A stretch of DNA of 64,000 nt from Tetmemena sp. SeJ-2015 (taxonomy: Eukaryota > Ciliophora > Spirotrichea > Sporadotrichida > Oxytrichidae). Under the pieces are notes generated by a model. The model worked only from the letters and a program-made list of their open reading frames with translations, was not told where the DNA came from and searched no databases. The position numbers and the translations under genes were made by a program. This document shows positions 42,188 to 53,431 of this stretch, piece after piece (the stretch's first letter is position 1; every line of letters begins with the position of its first letter). The stretch is taken from NCBI GenBank assembly GCA_027382625.1, contig JAJKFJ010023571.1, positions 21,204-85,203 on the forward strand, read 5' to 3'.

Positions 42188-43259
42188 TTAGTTTGCATCA
42201 TTCAATCTCGCTCGGAATAGTCCAGCAATTAAATCGGATTGCGTGACGATGCCGACTAGTTTTGCTTGTTCGTTGATAATTGGAATGTGATGCATGCCAG
42301 CATCTGACAGCATAGGTACCAAAAACGCAATGTGAGTTTCGATACCGGCAGTTATTACAGAAGTGGTCATAATTTGTCCAACAACTCGTGGGCGACCCGA
42401 ACTTAACTCTGTCGTGCTTTGGATTAATTGCCTTAGCTTTATTTCATAATCTTGATACACATCGAGATTTGCGTGCTTCATAAAATCGATCAGAGTCAGA
42501 ATCCCAATCACCTTTTGGGTATCATCGACCACCGCAGGGCTTTAATTTTATGCTTGCGTAAAAGTCGCCATGCTTCCTCTAACGGTGTCTCATACGTGAT
42601 TCTCACGATATCGCGAGACATGATGTCGGCGCAGGTCATCGCTCGAAACCGACGTTGATAACTGTGCATCTCCGCCTGCCGAAATAATTTTTCTAGATTA
42701 TCGCGATTGATGTCTAGAACCTCATTAAATTGGTTGATAGCGAAATCTAAGTCTTCTGATTTAAATCCTAATCGCTCACCCGGTGTTCGATCTTTTGTCT
42801 TGTGAAGATTTTTCGCTTCGGTTTATGAATATGAGGATATCGATGTTTGTTAGGTTGTTGAAAATTAAAGCCATGATGAGTAAGACCACCGAATTTAGAG
42901 CCACGGGCGAAATGATGTAAAGAAAGCCTTGTGCTTGAATACTAGGTCCGCCTAGTACGGCAGATAAAGCGATGGCTCCCCCAGGGGGATGCAGACTGTT
43001 ACTGCGCAAACATCGCTGCCGTCGCTAATGCAACCGCGATGGCCGCTGCAAACGGAGTATTTCCTAATACGCTGGCGCAGCCTACACCGACCGCGGCTGA
43101 AATGGTGTTGCCTAGCAGAATAGACCAAGGTTGAGCGAGTGGACTAGATGGAAGTGCAAAAAGAAGTACCGCAGACGCACCCATCGGTGCAATCAAAAAA
43201 GGCAGTTCACTTCCTTCTCCTAAGGTTTGATGGCTGATCAATCCGGTTATTAATATTCG
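42188..43259 (-). CDS. HPP-family membrane protein fused to CBS domains, frame-broken, 5' end unresolved
   Basis: N-terminal HPP domain with four membrane helices: LISHQTLGEGSELPFLIAPM, GASAVLLFALPSSPLAQPWS and SLHPPGGAIALSAVLGG, the last with the name-giving HPP motif. It is followed by a linker and two CBS domains (CADIMSRDIVRITYETPLEE, and VGQIMTTSVITAG to IVTQSDLIAGL). Breaks at about 43,005, 42,800 and 42,540. No start codon precedes the first conserved residues in frame, so about 30 N-terminal residues are lost or misread. HPP proteins have been linked to nitrite transport in plants and cyanobacteria; function here is unknown. Confidence 0.82.
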
Positions 43260-43420
43260 GCTGCATTGACAAGCTGACTTAAAATAAAAGAAGCAAATTA
43301 TTTGAATTGATTTTTTGCAACAATAGACGTGAACAAATGCCTGAGACGCAGAAATAGCATAGAAAAATTCATATTAGTCTCGCGTGCTATCCGCTTCAAA
43401 TACGCGTCCGAGCACGTGCT

Positions 43421-43876
43421 TCAAGAGGCCACACTTATTTGGTGAAGTTCAGCAATCTGATTGACTAGCTGATCTCCCTTTTTTGTGAGTTGGATTTCAA
43501 CTCGGCGTTTGTCGATTTGGCTGACGCGACGTGTCAGCAATCCTGCTTTTTCACATCTATTCACCAGTGTTACCACGCCGTGATGGTGGGATTGAAGACG
43601 CTCAGCGAGTTCGCTAATGCTGGCCCATTCTCGTCCTGGATAGCCTTTTATTTGTAATAATAATAAATACTGTAGAACTGTAATTCCATGCTGTTGTGTT
43701 ATCTCTTCACTAAATCTCAAAAAAATCCTTAGCTGATAACGAAAATCCGCTAACTGCTCGAAGTCGTATTTGTTTAGTTTTTTCTGCATCTTCGCAATTC
43801 GCTTTTCCATGAATGAATGTCTATGATGATTTTGCTTGCGATCGATTAGTCGAGATTGTTTCTTGTGCCAAAACAA
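43421..43876 (-). CDS. MarR-family transcriptional regulator
   Basis: Up to 151 residues. The winged helix reads WASISELAERLQSHHHGVVT, with the wing RRVSQIDKRRVEIQLTKKG. The open frame allows a TTG start at 43876, but MEKRIAKMQ (43810) or MQKKLNKYD (43789) is more usual. At the 3' end the frame closes after ELHQIS; in the next frame CGLLKHVLGRVFEADST continues to a stop at 43374, so the C-terminus is probably frameshifted. It lies upstream of, and on the same strand as, the HPP-CBS gene and may regulate it. Confidence 0.85.
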   Translation of the reverse strand: MFWHKKQSRLIDRKQNHHRHSFMEKRIAKMQKKLNKYDFEQLADFRYQLRIFLRFSEEITQQHGITVLQYLLLLQIKGYPGREWASISELAERLQSHHHGVVTLVNRCEKAGLLTRRVSQIDKRRVEIQLTKKGDQLVNQIAELHQISVAS

Positions 43877-44054
43877 TATTTGAAAAGGCTGGAATGTTAT
43901 TTTATATCATAGTGTGATATAAAAAACTAAGATGTTGGAATCTGATTCAAGTGAGTTTTGGCGCTAGCCTGAGATTTTGTCTGGTGTCGATATCAATTTT
44001 GGAGTAGGGCGCATCGATGCACCTTGTTTTGAATAAACAAGTTAAGTAAATCAA

Positions 44055-44264
44055 ATGAAAAAATTTCCAATTCATCCCAAGAACCCAGAGCGAATTTGTT
44101 GGGGATGCGATTTGTATTGCCCAGCAAACTCGATGGCATGTGGAAATGGCTCGGATCGCACAGCGCATCCTGTCGAATTGTTTGGTGAGAATTGGTCAGA
44201 TTGGGAGCCTAGTTGTACCGAACAAGTTCTCAGGTCAGCGCCGAAGCATGAAATTGATTCTTAG
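44055..44264 (+). CDS. DUF3079 domain-containing protein
   Basis: 69 residues, small Cys-rich protein. The pattern MKKFPIHPKNPERICWGCDL followed by YCPANSMACGNGSDRT matches the DUF3079 family seen in betaproteobacteria. Four cysteines (CWGC, YC, AC) could bind a metal. No operon partner; function unknown. Confidence 0.88.
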   Translation: MKKFPIHPKNPERICWGCDLYCPANSMACGNGSDRTAHPVELFGENWSDWEPSCTEQVLRSAPKHEIDS

Positions 44265-44412
44265 TGACGGCGTACACTCTTAAGAAAACGCCTTATGTAT
44301 CGTATTCATGAAAGTCGTAAGAATTTGTAATAAATGAATTCGACTCAGCGCAGAATCATTATAGTGATTATGTTTGTTGAGTTTGTTGTAATCCTAATCT
44401 CGATAGGATGTT

Positions 44413-44441
44413 AGCCCGCTGAGTTTGAGCGGGCTTTTTTT
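44413..44441 (+). terminator. Rho-independent terminator before tRNA-His
   Basis: AGCCCGCT and AGCGGGCT form an 8 bp perfect stem with a 7-nt loop, followed by TTTTTTT minus the paired base. It is 150 bp after the DUF3079 gene. Confidence 0.85.
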
Positions 44442-44555
44442 GTCCTTTGTTAGGAATATTACTAGTCCTATAAAACGGAAAGTATTTGCCTGAATTGGTA
44501 ATTTCTCGTATAATGCGAGGCTCACCTGATGACATTGTTATGAAGTGATTTCAGT

Positions 44556-44631
44556 GGTGGTCGTAGCTCAGTTGGTAGAGTCCAGGATTGTGATTCCTGT
44601 TGTCGTGGGTTCGAGCCCCATCGCCCCCCCA
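44556..44631 (+). tRNA. tRNA-His (anticodon GTG), damaged 3' acceptor strand
   Basis: The 5' part is perfect: G-1, GTGGTCG, the D arm GCTCAGTTGGTAGAG, the anticodon loop ATTGTGATT and the T arm GTGGGTTCGAGCCCCAT. The 3' acceptor strand reads CGCCCCCC, where pairing requires CGACCACC, and one base is missing. The change coincides with the onset of an error-dense stretch, so it is probably a sequence error. Confidence 0.88.
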
Positions 44632-45086
44632 AAGTTTTAAAAAAAAGGGTTACTTTCCGTCCCCTTTTTCTTTTTAAACCTTTTTTTGTCTAATTTCCCC
44701 TTGTACCCGGGGCCCCCTTTGGGGGCGAAAGGTAGGCTGTTTTTTTTTTAAAAATTCGCCAAGGGCAAAATTTTTAGTATTATAGTCCAATTTCAAAACC
44801 CAAAAACCCTTTGTGTAAATGGCAGTTTGGGTGGGTACTCCCCGGGAATTCCCCGGGGTTTTTTTCCCCACCTTTAAAATTTTCCCTTTTCCCGCAGTTT
44901 AAAAAACTCATACCCCTCAGAAAATTTCTAACTCGCCCTTTGCTTGCGGTTGGGGCAAATGCTCGATATATAGTAAATTTTTTTCCTTTTTGGGAATATT
45001 TGTTTTTATCGTAAAACTAAAAAAAAATTTTTATTCAGCAGCTTTTTCATGTCCTTCCGGCCCAAACCTTTTTATGCACAAAGGGT
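44632..45086. other. Error-dense stretch, no reliable gene
   Basis: 455 bp dominated by stretched homopolymers (runs of A, T, C and G of 4-9 bases). Open frames in it are random-looking. It should hold the ChaN-like gene's start and signal peptide, but I cannot place them. Confidence 0.7.
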
Positions 45087-45983
45087 TTGCCAAACACGAG
45101 CAATCAACGAAACTCAGAGCCTGCGCAAGAAGTACAGCACAGTGGCTTGGACTTGATCGGTAGGGTGATTAATTCTCAAGCGCAGTTCCTTGATGAACAA
45201 TCGGCATTTGATTTATTACGCAAGCATCGCTATGTTTTTATTGGCGAGAAGCATGATAATCCTGCGCACCATCAATTAGAACGACGTTTTATTCAAGAGC
45301 GATTTGTGGATGCGAGTAGGAAGAATCAGGGCCGAGTGGTCTTTGAAATGCTGGATCATAGCCATGATGCGGCGATTCGCCAGTTGCAAGCAGAGACTAG
45401 TCTAGATCAAATGAAGCAAATCTTGAATTGGCCAGAGAAGGGGAGTTGGGATTGGCGGATTTACGGCCCCACTTTTCATGAAGCATCGAAGCGATCAGCA
45501 TTAGCTTTTGGTAATATCGATAGAGCGTTTATCAGCGCTGTGTACAAAAATGGTGAGAAAAATTTTGTGGGTGTGGAGCGGTTCGCTACTGCGCTCAATC
45601 CACCAGATTTTTTGAAGAACTACTTACTCGATCAAATTTTTACCTCGCATTGTGGCATGCAAAGCCGCGAAACTTTGACGCCTATGTTGCATATTCAACT
45701 GGCAAAAGACGCCAGCATGGCGACTGCGATGTTGCAAAGCGAAGCTGCGATGTTGATTGCAGGAGGGGAGCATGTGCGAGCGGAAACTGGAGCGCCTTGG
45801 CATCTACGTAAAAAAAATCCGCAAGCAGATGTACTCATTATTCAAATGATTGAAGTGCAAGCAGATTCTATTGATCTTCACGCTTATATCAAGAAGGCAG
45901 GTAAAGCCGATCTCTATTGGTTTACTGCTGCAACAGAGAGTAAAGATTATTGCGCCGGGGTGAAAGGCAAGGCTGCTCAGTAA
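45087..45983 (+). CDS. ChaN-family (haem-binding/iron-regulated) lipoprotein, start not resolved
   Basis: 298 residues in the open frame, beginning with a non-standard TTG inside the noisy stretch, so the true start and the expected lipoprotein signal peptide lie upstream. The ChaN hallmark is YVFIGEKHDNPAHHQLE; RVVFEMLDH, NWPEKGSWDW and AGGEHVRAETGAPWHL fit too. ChaN of Campylobacter binds haem at the outer membrane; the role here is inferred from family only. Confidence 0.84.
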   Translation: MPNTSNQRNSEPAQEVQHSGLDLIGRVINSQAQFLDEQSAFDLLRKHRYVFIGEKHDNPAHHQLERRFIQERFVDASRKNQGRVVFEMLDHSHDAAIRQLQAETSLDQMKQILNWPEKGSWDWRIYGPTFHEASKRSALAFGNIDRAFISAVYKNGEKNFVGVERFATALNPPDFLKNYLLDQIFTSHCGMQSRETLTPMLHIQLAKDASMATAMLQSEAAMLIAGGEHVRAETGAPWHLRKKNPQADVLIIQMIEVQADSIDLHAYIKKAGKADLYWFTAATESKDYCAGVKGKAAQ

Positions 45984-46017
45984 GATATCTTCAAAACTGA
46001 GTCATTAAATACATCGG

Positions 46018-46045
46018 TAGAAATTCTTCGATAGAAATTCTTCAA
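46018..46045. repeat. 14-bp tandem duplication
   Basis: TAGAAATTCTTCGA is followed directly by TAGAAATTCTTCAA (one mismatch), between the ChaN-like gene and the bidirectional terminator. No function is apparent. Confidence 0.6.
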
Positions 46046-46051
46046 TAAATA

Positions 46052-46090
46052 AAAAATGGCGCGCAATAATTAGAATTGAGCGCCATTTTT
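46052..46090. terminator. Bidirectional terminator between ChaN-like gene and ompA
   Basis: An 11 bp stem, AAAAATGGCGC and GCGCCATTTTT, with a 17-nt loop serves two convergent genes. Confidence 0.8.
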
Positions 46091-46162
46091 ATTATCACGT
46101 TGTGCTTGGTTAATCACGACCAAGCTTGCAAGAACTTGCGAATCAAATTCGCTGTGCGATGC

Positions 46163-47191
46163 TTAATTCACACGACGTTCAAACGTCATTTGTTCGATTT
46201 CAACGCGGCGATTTGGTTCTAAGCATTTAATCAAATCTGCACGTTTTTTATTATTGCAAGTTACAACAGGATTTGCTTCGCCTTTTCCAACTGCATTCAA
46301 GCGATCTGCAGAAACACCAGCATTCACCAAATAATCACGCACCGCAGTAGCGCGTTTTTCAGATAGTTTTTGATTGTATTTATCTGAACCTAAGCGATCC
46401 GTAAAGCCACTGATCACCACGTTTGACACAGTTGGAGATGCTTTTAAAGCGGTCGCGATTTCATCTAATTTTGCTTGTGTTGGCGCTAATACGGCACTAT
46501 CAAAAGCGAATAATTCAGTTGATGATAGCGTGTATTTTTCAAATTTTGGTGCTGGTGGTGGAGGTGCAACTGGTGCAGGTGCGGCTTCTACAACTGGCGC
46601 TGGCGCAGGGGCTGGAGCAACAACAGGAGCTGGTTTTGCTACTTTATCAAAGAAATAGTTCAAGCCAATAGAAGCATAAGTTGTGTAAGCACGATTAAAA
46701 TTATATTCATTGCCGCTCACGTAAGCCATGTTGCGACGAACATCAGCTTGGAATGTCAATTGCTCGGTGAGTGCAGCTTGTAAGCCAATACCAGCGCCGA
46801 GGAATGGAGAACTCTTGGATTTGGTTTTCAATGCATTCGACAATTTGTCATGCTGTCCACCTACGCTAAACAACAAGAATGGACGAACTGCTTCACGAGA
46901 CTGCAAATACAGGGCATCAATGCTCAACAAGTTTTGTGTGTATTTGGTGCCAGCTTGCTTGGTGCGCGCCGCAATACCACCCAATTGAAGATCCCAGCTT
47001 GGATTGATCATTTTGCCGAAGCGCAGTCCTAAACCTTGGCCATCTTTGGTCAAACCAAAACCATTGTCTGTGTTGGTATAGTTCAGGCTTGGCGCGACAT
47101 ACCAAGATGGATTGGCTTCTACAGTTTGTGCTACTGCAGGAATTGCACAAACACTGCCAATTAAAGCGATAGCTAAAGCGATTTTTTTCAT
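46163..47191 (-). CDS. ompA: OmpA-family outer membrane protein
   Basis: 342 residues from MKKIALA, chosen because AAGGAAG precedes it; the open frame extends 24 codons further upstream without support. Signal peptide cut after AIPAVAQ, eight-stranded N-terminal barrel (about 22-190), Ala/Pro-rich linker (about 197-228), and an OmpA-like peptidoglycan-binding domain (SSTELFAFDSAVL, ISGFTDRLGSDKYNQKLSEK, EPNRRVEIE). Contains a CNNKK-LIKC pair that may form a disulfide. Divergent from pnuC. Confidence 0.93.
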   Translation of the reverse strand: MKKIALAIALIGSVCAIPAVAQTVEANPSWYVAPSLNYTNTDNGFGLTKDGQGLGLRFGKMINPSWDLQLGGIAARTKQAGTKYTQNLLSIDALYLQSREAVRPFLLFSVGGQHDKLSNALKTKSKSSPFLGAGIGLQAALTEQLTFQADVRRNMAYVSGNEYNFNRAYTTYASIGLNYFFDKVAKPAPVVAPAPAPAPVVEAAPAPVAPPPPAPKFEKYTLSSTELFAFDSAVLAPTQAKLDEIATALKASPTVSNVVISGFTDRLGSDKYNQKLSEKRATAVRDYLVNAGVSADRLNAVGKGEANPVVTCNNKKRADLIKCLEPNRRVEIEQMTFERRVN

Positions 47192-47424
47192 CTGTCTTCC
47201 TTTACGGTTAGTTAAGTTTATCTTTGTGTGGGCATGCTTGTATAAGCAGCTTACACAATACAAAAAAATTGACGTTACGAATTATATCGGGTTTTATGTT
47301 GACGGATCGTCAAACATTGTTAAAGCTTCGATAATGACTTTCGATTAATCAAGTGTTTTCTCTGCAAAAATTTGGTATGCTGCGGCACCCATTCTCATCA
47401 CAAATCTATTTCACAAAGTCATTA

Positions 47425-47980
47425 ATGAATCAAAGTCTTCCACTCTACTGGGGTTGGATCACAACACCACTAGAACTCTGTTCGTTTGTATTAGCAATCA
47501 TCACGGTTGTGCTGAATATCAAGCAAATACATTGGGCTTGGCTGTTCTCAATTCTGTCTTCTGCTTTGTATGGATTGGTGTTTTTTGATGCAAAGTTATA
47601 TGGCGATAGCGGTTTGCAAGTCGTATTTATTTTGGTTTCTGTGTGGGGTTGGAATCAATGGTTGCGAAATGGTGAAAATCAAGAGAGCTTAGTCGTCACG
47701 CGATTGCTGACTTCGCAGCGCGTGTTGGCGATGTTTGCTTGGATTGTTATTTTTGTTGTCTTATATTTGCTGTTGAGACTCGCGACCGATACAGATGTGC
47801 CAGTTGCAGATGGTTTCTTAACTGCAGGTAGCTTACGGGGGCAATTACTACTCTCAAGAAAAACGAAAGGAAAAAGGGTATTTACAGGGGGGCTTTTTGA
47901 TTTTGGTTTCTTTCGTTTTTGGGGGGTCCCCGCGGTTAAAAGTAACAAACACCCCAAAAAAACAAGTACTAAGTATATGA
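47425..47980 (+). CDS. pnuC: Nicotinamide riboside transporter PnuC, C-terminus corrupted
   Basis: Inner membrane facilitator for nicotinamide riboside. From MNQSLPLYWGWITTPLE (ATG 47425) the helices are clear: LELCSFVLAIITVVLNIKQI, the core IHWAWLFSILSSALYGLVFF and GWNQW. After GFLTAGSL (about 47,835) the sequence degrades into homopolymer runs, and the expected last helices cannot be read. A TGA at 47978-47980 overlaps the next ATG (ATGA) and is the probable true stop. The open frame reads through into the next gene, giving a false fusion. Confidence 0.85.
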
Positions 47981-48525
47981 AAGCACAAATGACCAAAAAA
48001 ACGAGGCACCATCATGAAAAAATCGCAATTCTTGGCGCAGAATCTTCTGGTAAATCGCAATTGGCTGAAGCACTTGCACTCCTCTATAAAACCGTTTGGG
48101 TGCCTGAATATTTACGCGAATTTGTTGAGAGAAATGGACGGGTTCCGCAAGAGTCTGATCAATTACATATTGCGCAAGTTCAGTTGCAGCAGGAACAGCA
48201 TTTGTTGGAAAAAGCGCATCATTGGTTGTTTTGTGATACGACACCTTTGATGACCGCGTTGTATAGTCGTTTTTATTTTAAACAAGTCGATGCAGAATTG
48301 CAGCGTTTGGAACAAGCGCACGATTACGTATTGACATTGGTCACAGCACCAGATTTTCCTTGGATTGCTGATGGACTTCAGCGCGAATCACCTGAAGTGC
48401 GTCAGCGAATACACGATGAATTAGTCGATACCTTAGATGCACGTGGCATTCCTTTTGTTTTGGTCGAAGGTGGCTTGCAACAGCGCTTGGAGCAAGTGAA
48501 GTTCACCTTAGATTTTTTGAGTTAG
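47977..48525 (+). CDS. NadR-type AAA-family nicotinamide riboside kinase
   Basis: About 182 residues. The P-loop is IAILGAESSGKSQLAEALA, and WVPEYLREFVERNGR and CDTTPLMTALYSRFYF follow, as in the kinase domain of NadR. Neither the adenylyltransferase domain nor a DNA-binding domain is present. With PnuC next door, it would phosphorylate imported nicotinamide riboside and trap it as NMN. It is translationally coupled to pnuC by ATGA. Confidence 0.87.
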   Translation: MKAQMTKKTRHHHEKIAILGAESSGKSQLAEALALLYKTVWVPEYLREFVERNGRVPQESDQLHIAQVQLQQEQHLLEKAHHWLFCDTTPLMTALYSRFYFKQVDAELQRLEQAHDYVLTLVTAPDFPWIADGLQRESPEVRQRIHDELVDTLDARGIPFVLVEGGLQQRLEQVKFTLDFLS

Positions 48526-48627
48526 TTTCTCAATGAAAACTAAGAATAAGTAAAAACAAGCTTTAGAGATCAAAAATTTAAAATCAAAAAATCAAAATTT
48601 ATTGTAGCGAAGCTCGACTGGAATAAA

Positions 48628-48660
48628 AAACGCCCCGCATATTTTTATGGCGGGGCGTTT
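48628..48660. terminator. Bidirectional terminator between the NadR-type gene and rpoD
   Basis: An 11 bp perfect stem, AAACGCCCCGC and GCGGGGCGTTT, with an 11-nt loop, flanked by A and T runs. It lies between convergent genes. Confidence 0.88.
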
Positions 48661-48739
48661 TGTTTATAACGAGGTCAGCAAAGAAAATCCCCAAATTAAA
48701 AAATGCCCGTTGAATGGCGCAAATGTACAGCCCAAGGAC

Positions 48740-51361
48740 ACTTTGTTTCTAGCAAAACCTTTAATTTTTCTAGGGGAGAAGGATACTAGTTTTTTTATCG
48801 CTTTTGCTTTGATTTTACGAAGCCCCAAAGCAAGTCCTTCCCCTTTTAATCCAGTCCATCCCAAACCCGGGGAAACCCAAAAACTTTCCCGGGGGCGATC
48901 CCGGCCTTCCGGGGGGGTTTAACAAGCTGGCCCCTGCCTATTGGGGGGTTTTAGCCCTTTAATAAATTCCCCTGGTTTTTCCCTTCCCAGGGGTTGCAAA
49001 CTTTTTAGCCGCCCTAAATTTTTATCTCTGGGAAAAACCCTCTTTCTGAAAACAATCAGGATCTGGCCTGTACCATTTTTTGGGAAACATTGGGTTTTAA
49101 AACGATTCAACTTTTTAAAGTTTAATCAAAATGAACCGGGAGCGAATGGTTTGCGCTTGATCGCAATACGCGCGAGATCGCTTGTCGATCCACCAATTTC
49201 GTAGGGTTAAAATTTTTACCACGGGCGAAAACTCAAACTTTTCGCGCTTTTATAGAACCCATTTGCCTTTTGAATAAGATCCAGAAAATGGCATGCGGGG
49301 GTGGAATTGGATTTCTTTGGGGATCGTTTTCCGCAGAAATCATTTTCTTATGAATCGCGCGTAAATCACTGAGCGGTATTTTCGCGGACTCTTCCAATAC
49401 GATTAAGCGTCCTTGCAGTTCTCGCGCTGCATGAATGTGTCGCTTTAAAACGGCTCCATACGCTTCGCGTGATTCCATCTCTTGTTCTAACCAATCTCGA
49501 TTGGTTGCATTTTTGATGAAGTGCGTGACGAAGTAGGCACGTGGCATGCCGCAGCGATCCACCAACAATTCAAGCATGCGTTTTTCGGTTTGACGCAATT
49601 CTGTCATTTGCTTGCGCAAAATGTCGCACCATTTCTCAGTCGTTTTTACGCTAAATCGGATGCTTTCCATTTCTTTCGCAACATTTTCTTGCGCGTGTTG
49701 ATAGGCTGGCGATTGATAAGCATTTTTTTCAATCTGCGCAAACATATCGTCAAAGCTGGTCTTGATTGCCGCAAATTTTTCTAGGGCAGTCGCCTTCATT
49801 TGCGCTAGCTGTTCCGCACTTAAAGTGTTGCTTGTTTCTGCAGCACCGCCTTCTTCATCGTCTTCTTCCTCTTCATCATCATCTGTATTCGCTAAGATGA
49901 CTGGAGCTGGAATATCTAAACTATCTGGCACATGGAAACCATCAATGATGTCATCAATGATGACATCATCGGATTTGACTTTTTCTGCTGTGACTAAAAC
50001 CTCTTGGATCACGGAAGGGCATGCGGAAATGGCTTGTAGCATGTCCTTTAAGCCAGATTCGATGCGCTTAGCAATCTCGATTTCGCCGCTGCGAGTCAGT
50101 AATTCTGCGCTACCCATTTCGCGCATATACATGCGCACAGGATCTGTGGTGCGACCAAAATCTGAATCCACGGTCGATAAGGCGACCGCTGCAGTTGCCT
50201 CGGCATCGTCATCGCTAACTGAGCTGGCGACATTGTCGGACAGCAGTAACATGGTTGCGTCTGGTGCTTGATCGTACACCGCAATACCAACATCATTTAA
50301 GGTGCTGATAATGCTTTGTATCATCTCAGGATCATCAACGTTTTCTGGTAGATGATCATTGATTTCAGCATGGGTTAGATAGCTACGATCTTTACCAAGT
50401 TGAATCAACTTGGTTAAGCGTTGGCGGTATTCTTCCAGTTGCTCTTTGCTTGCGGCGCTGGCAGTTGCTTTGCCTGACTTTACCCGTGCAGCGCGCTTTA
50501 ATTCAGCCGATTCCAATGCGTTAAACGCATGGATTTCTTCGTTATAAACTTGCGGCGAAGAAGGTTTGCGTCCACGACGCGCTGCTTCTTTTACCGTAGG
50601 AAATGCGTACGCCGAAGTGTCAATTTCTACAGCAGCTGTTGGCGTTGTGTCGCTAATAATTGGCGCTTTTGCGATACGTGCTTTGTTTGCTGGTTTTTCG
50701 ATTTGGGTTGATGCCTGAGTCTGTGCTGCGATAGCTGGTGTAGCGATCAAGTCCGCTTCTTTGGCGATAGCGTTATGAGCTGGTGTTACCGATGCTTGCG
50801 GCTCGGCTTCTGTATTAGTCAGCTTTGCAAGATTTCTTTTCTTCTTTGATACAGATTCCTTTGGGAGTTGGCAGCACTTGATAGCAAATTGCTGTACTCA
50901 TCATTTATCTCGTTCGCTACTTCAGTTGTCGCTGTAGCATTCACGTCGTCAGTTGCGACATGGCTTGCGCTGTTAATCGCAGTTTCAATAGCGCCGTCAG
51001 TAGCATTCTCGGATGTCATATTTTCATGCGCCGTCGACTCGCTCGCACGCTCGGTCACTTCATTCGTGCCGGAATCGGAAGACTCGGATGAAGATGTGTC
51101 CACTGCATTGACCACTGCCAAGCGTGAACGTCGTTTCGTTACGACAGTAACTGATTGAACTTGCGTTTTGATGATCTCGCCTGATTCAAGCTCTGGCGAT
51201 TCGGTCAAAACTGGCAAGGCAAATGTGCGCGTCTCCGCTTGAACTGCTGGCGTCTTTGTTTTTGTGATGGAGAGCGGTTTGCCTAATTTGAGTGTCTTAG
51301 AAGCTGGAGCGACAGTCGTAGTGCTAATGTGCGATTCGGATGGTGTTAAGCTGTTTTTCAT
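48740..51361 (-). pseudogene. rpoD: RNA polymerase primary sigma factor (sigma-70), frame-broken; 3' third error-dense
   Basis: The housekeeping sigma factor. From ATG 51361 (MKNSLTPSESHIS) there is a long Ser/Thr/Ala-rich N-terminus, a frame break near 50,860, then region 1.1 (LIQLGKDRSYLTHAEINDHL), region 1.2 (DPVRMYMREMGSAELLTRSG) and an acidic insert. Clean sequence stops near 49,330. Beyond it, fragments in changing frames still match: FLDLIQ and KFEF (region 2), TTGGTGGAT coding the WWI of region 2.4, CDQAQTIR and, near 48,800, KIKAKAIKKL and the C-terminal end. It looks shortened by about 30 codons near 49,290. Such a gene cannot be lost, so this is bad sequence. Confidence 0.88.
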
Positions 51362-53289
<1,928 letters not shown>

Positions 53290-53325
53290 CCGCAAGCATA
53301 ACGAGAAGTATTCAAGGTAAAAAAT

Positions 53326-53354
53326 AAAAAACCCATCTGAGCGATGGGTTTTTT
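53326..53354 (+). terminator. Rho-independent terminator of serS
   Basis: A 12 bp stem, AAAAAACCCATC and GATGGGTTTTTT, with a TGAGC loop. It can also serve the convergent NMO-family gene. Confidence 0.9.
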
Positions 53355-53431
53355 GTTGGGTAGCTATTTATTCATTTGCTGTCTGATGATTTGGCTAGAT
53401 TGCGCCAAATAAAACAAAACCTCATCCAAAC

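Noticed and set aside
44674..45014. Open frames between tRNA-His and the ChaN-like gene
   Set aside because: Composition is homopolymer noise; translations show no conserved motif.
46374..46671. Plus-strand open frames opposite ompA rich in Ala/Gly or Val/Leu/Gln
   Set aside because: They are antisense shadows of the Ala/Pro linker of OmpA; no ribosome site and no conserved pattern.
47353..48525. Single 390-residue transporter-kinase fusion
   Set aside because: The junction consists of corrupted sequence, PnuC's last helices are missing, and an ATGA overlap marks two genes.
49762..51158. Plus-strand open frames opposite rpoD with Ser runs
   Set aside because: They mirror the acidic and Ser/Thr-rich segments of the rpoD N-terminus and have no independent support.
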